Positions 60,936 through 64,000 of a DNA stretch of 64,000 nt are shown one piece after another. The translations under genes were made by a program, and so were the position numbers. Origin of the DNA: Litorimonas sp051251645 (lineage in GTDB: Bacteria > Pseudomonadota > Alphaproteobacteria > Caulobacterales > Maricaulaceae); assembly GCA_051251645.1 (NCBI GenBank), contig JBPOEY010000002.1, positions 62,001 to 126,000 of the forward strand, written 5' to 3'. Position 1 is the stretch's first letter, and the number at the start of each line of letters is the position of its first letter. The notes beneath the pieces are model-generated. The model was not told where the DNA came from. It did not search any database and worked only from the letters and a program-made list of their open reading frames with translations.

Positions 60936-61505
60936 TTATTTAAGTTCGAGAGTCGCCATTTGCTCACTGACCGCCGCCCAACCAGGGCGCAAGGTCAACG
61001 CGCGCACGTAAGCGTCGCGGGCGGCTTCGGTCTCGCCCGCCATCTGGTAGGTCAGGCCCAAGCCATATTCAGCCAGCGGTACGTGGCGGCCCTGATTATT
61101 ACAATCTTCAAACTTCCGACGCGCCGTCGTGAGGTCATTTTCCATCATGGCCGCAAAGCCATGACCGAGAGTTTCCAACTGGCGATCATTCGCCAAATCA
61201 CCCGCCCGAGTAAAATCTTCTGCGGCACTATCGTGACGCCCCAAGGCCATCTGGTGCAGCGCGCGGCGCGCATAAAGTTGCGAACGCACATCATCATTGG
61301 GGGCGGAGGCGCGTAATGCCTTGGTGCAAGACCGAATGGCGCGCGATGAACTCTCCATCGAGAGACAATTATTCAATGACGCCTGAGCCGGTGATGGGAG
61401 CGCGCTTATCCCTGTAGCGGTCAACGTGCTCGGGAATGTTTCGCTGGCCAAGGCCGTCCCTGACATGGCGAGAACAAGTCCGGCTGAGAGTAAGAATATT
61501 TTCAT
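60936..61505 (-). CDS. periplasmic TPR-repeat protein
   Basis: A 189-residue protein with a signal peptide (residues 1-20, ending ALA), a short Thr/Ser region and a Cys (NNCLSM). Three or four TPR-like helical pairs follow (QLYARRALHQMALGRHDSAAEDF, LETLGHGFAAMMENDL, LAEYGLGLTYQMAGETEAARDAY, each listed as one helix pair). Tetratricopeptide proteins mediate contacts. It is encoded upstream of the lipoprotein-receptor pair but ended by its own terminator. An 11-bp phased array of TGTCA-like repeats precedes its start. Confidence 0.82.
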   Translation of the reverse strand: MKIFLLSAGLVLAMSGTALASETFPSTLTATGISALPSPAQASLNNCLSMESSSRAIRSCTKALRASAPNDDVRSQLYARRALHQMALGRHDSAAEDFTRAGDLANDRQLETLGHGFAAMMENDLTTARRKFEDCNNQGRHVPLAEYGLGLTYQMAGETEAARDAYVRALTLRPGWAAVSEQMATLELK

Positions 61506-61584
61506 GGCAGCGCTCCGACAGCAGGTCGACTGTTATTTTTGAAACTACACGTTCGATCAATTTCGAAACATGTCACAGTTCTTC

Positions 61585-61659
61585 TATGACTATTATGTGA
61601 CACAAGCGTCATAGAATAGTCAATATAAAAATGACAGTAATGTGACATTAAATGTCATA
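61585..61659 (-). promoter_or_regulatory. phased TGTCA-type repeat array, PhoB-box-like
   Basis: Read on the minus strand, TGTCACA at 61647 and TGTCATT at 61636 are 11 bases apart. A second pair, TGTCACA at 61602 and AGTCATA at 61591, has the same spacing, and weaker TATTGAC/CTATGAC elements fill the gap at the same period. Paired 7-bp TGTCA repeats 11 bp apart are the hallmark of PhoB boxes. The array ends 80 bases before the TPR gene start. The interval 61660-61891 holds no gene that I can support. Confidence 0.6.
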
Positions 61660-61891
61660 TTATTGTCGCTAAACCATCTGCACGCATACGAAGCCTCTGC
61701 ACAGAACAGTGTTCCGCGCCCTTAAGGCATTGACGGAGTGGGATAAAACGTGCGCGCAAAACCATATCACGCAAGTGAAAGTGCCGCCCGCGTATCGTGA
61801 GACGTCGCGGCCCCCTTATAGACGGGTCAAAAGACGGTTAGTCGCGCCGCGCCTAACAGGCACGACGCTGTTATGGAGCAATGGGCCGGAC

Positions 61892-62068
61892 TTAGGCGTC
61901 TGCCTTGGCTCCCATTTGCACAAGCGTATCTTTAATTTGCAACTTCTGTCGTTTGAGCTGCGAAATTTTTACATTATCTGGAGCCGGACTTCGAAGCTCT
62001 CGGTCGATTTGGTGTTCAATATTCCCGTGACGGGTGTGTAGTTGTTCCAAATGAGCCGATAGCGCCAT
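61892..62068 (-). CDS. DUF465 (YdcH-like) protein
   Basis: A 58-residue protein from the ATG at 62068, which has a GGAGG site. It is a single coiled helical hairpin with the DUF465 pattern: HLEQLHTRHGNIEHQIDRE, then ISQLKRQKLQIKD. DUF465 proteins are small and widespread in alphaproteobacteria, with no settled function. A second DUF465 gene starts 71 bp away on the other strand. Confidence 0.85.
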   Translation of the reverse strand: MALSAHLEQLHTRHGNIEHQIDRELRSPAPDNVKISQLKRQKLQIKDTLVQMGAKADA

Positions 62069-62138
62069 GAAGACCTCCATTTACGGTTTGTGGAAATGCA
62101 CAATAGCACATTCTCGCCAACAGCGCTAGAACCCGCCC

Positions 62139-62396
62139 ATGACAGATAGTTCAGACAGCTCAGATACGCCTAACGTCGACCCCGAATTGACGGCGGAGGA
62201 GGAAGAGGCGCAGGCCATTGAGCTCTTAGAACGGTTAAAGCTGGAACATCGCCGGATCGATCAAGAGATTAATGCGCTGGCAGAAACTGGTGTCGCTGAC
62301 ATGTTAAAGGTTAAGCGGATGAAGAAAATCAAACTGTCGATCAAAGACCAGATAGCCTATCTGGAAAATCAAATCACGCCGGACATTATCGCTTAG
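62139..62396 (+). CDS. DUF465 protein with acidic N-terminus
   Basis: An 85-residue protein. The first ~27 residues are acidic and disordered (TDSSDSSD, TAEEEEAQ). The rest is the DUF465 hairpin, with LKLEHRRIDQEINAL and VKRMKKIKLSIKDQI. It is divergent from its paralog, sharing a short upstream region, and convergent with the diguanylate cyclase gene. Confidence 0.85.
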   Translation: MTDSSDSSDTPNVDPELTAEEEEAQAIELLERLKLEHRRIDQEINALAETGVADMLKVKRMKKIKLSIKDQIAYLENQITPDIIA

Positions 62397-62414
62397 TCTT
62401 CGCCGCCCAAAGAC

Positions 62415-63041
62415 TCATTCGTTAGACCGCTTATCCAGATACATAGCGCGGTCCGCACGCTCCAAAACTTGCGCCGCTGTCTGACCTGCTTCGCATGGGG
62501 CCGTTCCCCAACTGGCCGTAATCCCAATAGGTCCTTCCGGATGTTGCAAAGACAGATTGCCAACCCGGCAGGCGAGCGCGCCCGCTTTCGCTTTGGCAAT
62601 CATCTGATCTGACTTGAACAAGAGCACACCAAATTCATCCCCGCCAAGCCGCGCGACCATATCGCACTGACGGACACCCGTGAGGAGACTCTCTGCGACG
62701 AACTCTAATATCTTATCGCCGATCCCATGACCAAAACGATCATTGACCAATTTAAACCCATCCAAATCAAAGAAGATAATGGATGACGTCATCCCATAGC
62801 GGGACATGACGGACTGTGCACAACTGACTTCGCGCATAAAGGCCCGACGGTTGTAAATTGGCAAAAGTGGATCCAGATCCGCCGACGCTTCGAGCTCTAA
62901 CACCCGTAAGCGTAATCGCGTCACTTCATCGCTCAGCTCACGATTTCGCGCAGCCAGATGCGCATCCGTCACACCAATCTGTGACGACATCGGATCAGCG
63001 GCAGTTTGCAGCAGCGTCGTGATGCGGGATGGATCGACCAA
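62415..63041 (-). CDS. GGDEF diguanylate cyclase
   Basis: A 208-residue cytosolic protein: a coiled N-terminus (residues ~30-52) and one GGDEF domain that makes c-di-GMP from GTP. It shows DPLLPIYNRRAF, FFDLDGFKLVND (metal Asp), RLGGDEFGVLL (active site) and a product-inhibition RxxD (RQCD) five residues before GGDEF. No sensor domain is recognised. The intact motifs suggest it is active and feedback-inhibited. Confidence 0.93.
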   Translation of the reverse strand: MVDPSRITTLLQTAADPMSSQIGVTDAHLAARNRELSDEVTRLRLRVLELEASADLDPLLPIYNRRAFMREVSCAQSVMSRYGMTSSIIFFDLDGFKLVNDRFGHGIGDKILEFVAESLLTGVRQCDMVARLGGDEFGVLLFKSDQMIAKAKAGALACRVGNLSLQHPEGPIGITASWGTAPCEAGQTAAQVLERADRAMYLDKRSNE

Positions 63042-63215
63042 GTCTTCAACGAATCCTTTTTGAATAGACTCCTCTTCTTGACCCGGGCGTCGTTAATGAT
63101 GCGCTAAGAAAACGGAGAGATTTCTATCTTCGTGACATCGTTTCTGGCAATTGACCGCTCTGTCCCAATCGCTATGTTGCATCGCTTTCCAGCGCAGGAA
63201 GCGAGAGTGCCCCCC

Positions 63216-63719
63216 ATGTCCACCCCGTCCATCGCCATCACGCCCCCTGTCGCCATTATAATGGGGTCAAGATCCGATTGGCCGACCATGGAACATGCGG
63301 CCATCGTGCTCGACGAACTCGGCGTTTCTTATGAAGCGACCGTGATTTCTGCGCACCGCACACCACAACGTCTTTATGATTTCTCGATCGCCGCCGCCGA
63401 CAACGGCTTTAAAGTCGTGATCGCCGGCGCAGGCGGCGCAGCCCATTTGCCCGGCATGTGCGCCTCGATGACCCGGCTGCCCGTGCTCGGCGTTCCCGTC
63501 GAGAGCAAAGCTCTCTCCGGCATGGATAGCTTACTGTCGATTGCGCAAATGCCCGGCGGCATTCCAGTCGGAACCCTCGCCATTGGCAAAGCGGGTGCAA
63601 AGAATGCGGGACTGCTCGCGGCCGCCATTCTCGCGACCTCGGACGACGCCCTCGCCGAACGCTTAGACGTTTGGCGCGCGCGCCAAACAAAGAGCGTCGG
63701 CACAGACCCGCGCGGCTAG
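63216..63719 (+). CDS. purE: N5-carboxyaminoimidazole ribonucleotide mutase
   Basis: PurE converts N5-CAIR to CAIR in purine synthesis. The 167 residues from the ATG at 63216 include MGSRSDWPTM, the catalytic-site VISAHRTPQR, GAGGAAHLPGM, the TRLPVLGVPV segment and the IAQMPGGIPVGTLAIG block. The frame is open back to 63132, but those residues do not fit the family. purK follows after 3 bases. Confidence 0.96.
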   Translation: MSTPSIAITPPVAIIMGSRSDWPTMEHAAIVLDELGVSYEATVISAHRTPQRLYDFSIAAADNGFKVVIAGAGGAAHLPGMCASMTRLPVLGVPVESKALSGMDSLLSIAQMPGGIPVGTLAIGKAGAKNAGLLAAAILATSDDALAERLDVWRARQTKSVGTDPRG

Positions 63720-63722
63720 ATC

Positions 63723-64000
63723 ATGACCCGCCCCAAAACGCTACTCGCGCCCGGTTCAACCATCGGTATTCTGGGCGGTGGACAATTGGGCCGGATGCTG
63801 GCCTTAGCGGCCGCGCGACTAGGATTGAAAACGCACACATTCGGCCCGTGTGATGATGACCCGGCGGGACAAGTGTCCAACACGCACACGCAAGCTGCCT
63901 ATGATGACGAGGGCGCCCTCGCCCAGTTCGGCGCAGCGTGCGACGCGATCACCTATGAATGGGAGTCCATTCCGGTTCGCGCCGTCGAAGTTGCCGGGGC
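63723..64000 (+). CDS. purK: N5-carboxyaminoimidazole ribonucleotide synthase (3' partial)
   Basis: The start of PurK, which carboxylates AIR with ATP and bicarbonate to give the substrate of PurE. The frame is open to the window end (about 92 residues). It shows the N-terminal nucleotide-fold motif IGILGGGQLGRMLALAAARLG and DAITYEWESIP. It is 3 bases after the purE stop, so the two genes form the usual purEK operon. Confidence 0.95.
   Translation, partial: MTRPKTLLAPGSTIGILGGGQLGRMLALAAARLGLKTHTFGPCDDDPAGQVSNTHTQAAYDDEGALAQFGAACDAITYEWESIPVRAVEVAG

Noticed and set aside
61709..62041. 110-codon plus-strand ORF
   Set aside because: It lies mostly antisense to the DUF465 gene and has unlikely composition, with no ribosome site.
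1..64000. CRISPR array or rRNA operon
   Set aside because: No regularly spaced direct repeats and no rRNA sequence were seen anywhere in the window.

Overview
The window looks like a chromosomal segment of a moderately GC-rich alphaproteobacterium. A stalked or marine lineage near Hyphomonadaceae/Maricaulaceae is my best guess, from an HslV, DUF1674, DUF465, HWE-kinase and TonB-receptor gene content; the exact genus cannot be read from the sequence. It opens inside hslV and closes inside purK.

Region 1 (1-26.8 kb) is mainly ordinary core genome. It holds a periplasmic thiol-redox pair (dsbD plus a redoxin), purH, a capsule or LPS-type sugar epimerase with a heparinase-like protein, rpe, an RsmB-type rRNA methyltransferase, pyrF, LemA/DUF2207, an MscS channel, nadA, two DUF805 proteins and lipB. 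Set among these are three unrecognised low-complexity secreted proteins (9.9-15.0 kb) and an 0.8 kb gene-free stretch (21.8-22.6 kb) full of long complementary arms, followed by an interspersed palindromic repeat.

Region 2 (26.8 to about 43.7 kb) is an integrated mobilizable element. It sits at the 3' end of tRNA-Leu(GAG), beside a large serine recombinase whose reading frame runs antisense through the tRNA. It carries a VirD4/TraG-type coupling protein, a relaxase and a MobC-like protein but no type IV secretion channel, so it probably moves with a helper. A second, short tyrosine recombinase lies beside two 34-bp sites built like lox sites (13-bp arms, 8-bp spacer). The cargo is a defence island: a Gabija-type pair (OLD/TOPRIM ATPase-nuclease plus UvrD-like helicase), a HEPN-motif protein, an HNH endonuclease, an Mrr-like nuclease and several small membrane proteins. 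The right end of the element was not located exactly.

Region 3 (43.8-53.1 kb) is an accessory or stress-flavoured stretch: CreA-like lipoprotein, alpha/beta hydrolase, stand-alone receiver, HWE histidine kinase, topoisomerase IB, a deaminase, a three-gene unit of DUF421, a YqcI/YcgG (GntA-like) protein and a DUF1989 protein, and a Crp/Fnr regulator.

Region 4 (53.2-64 kb) has a sensor kinase with a degenerate receiver, an apparent operon of an internally duplicated surface lipoprotein followed by a TonB-dependent receptor, and a TPR protein preceded by an 11-bp-phased array of TGTCA-type repeats like PhoB boxes. It ends with a divergent pair of DUF465 genes, a diguanylate cyclase and purEK.
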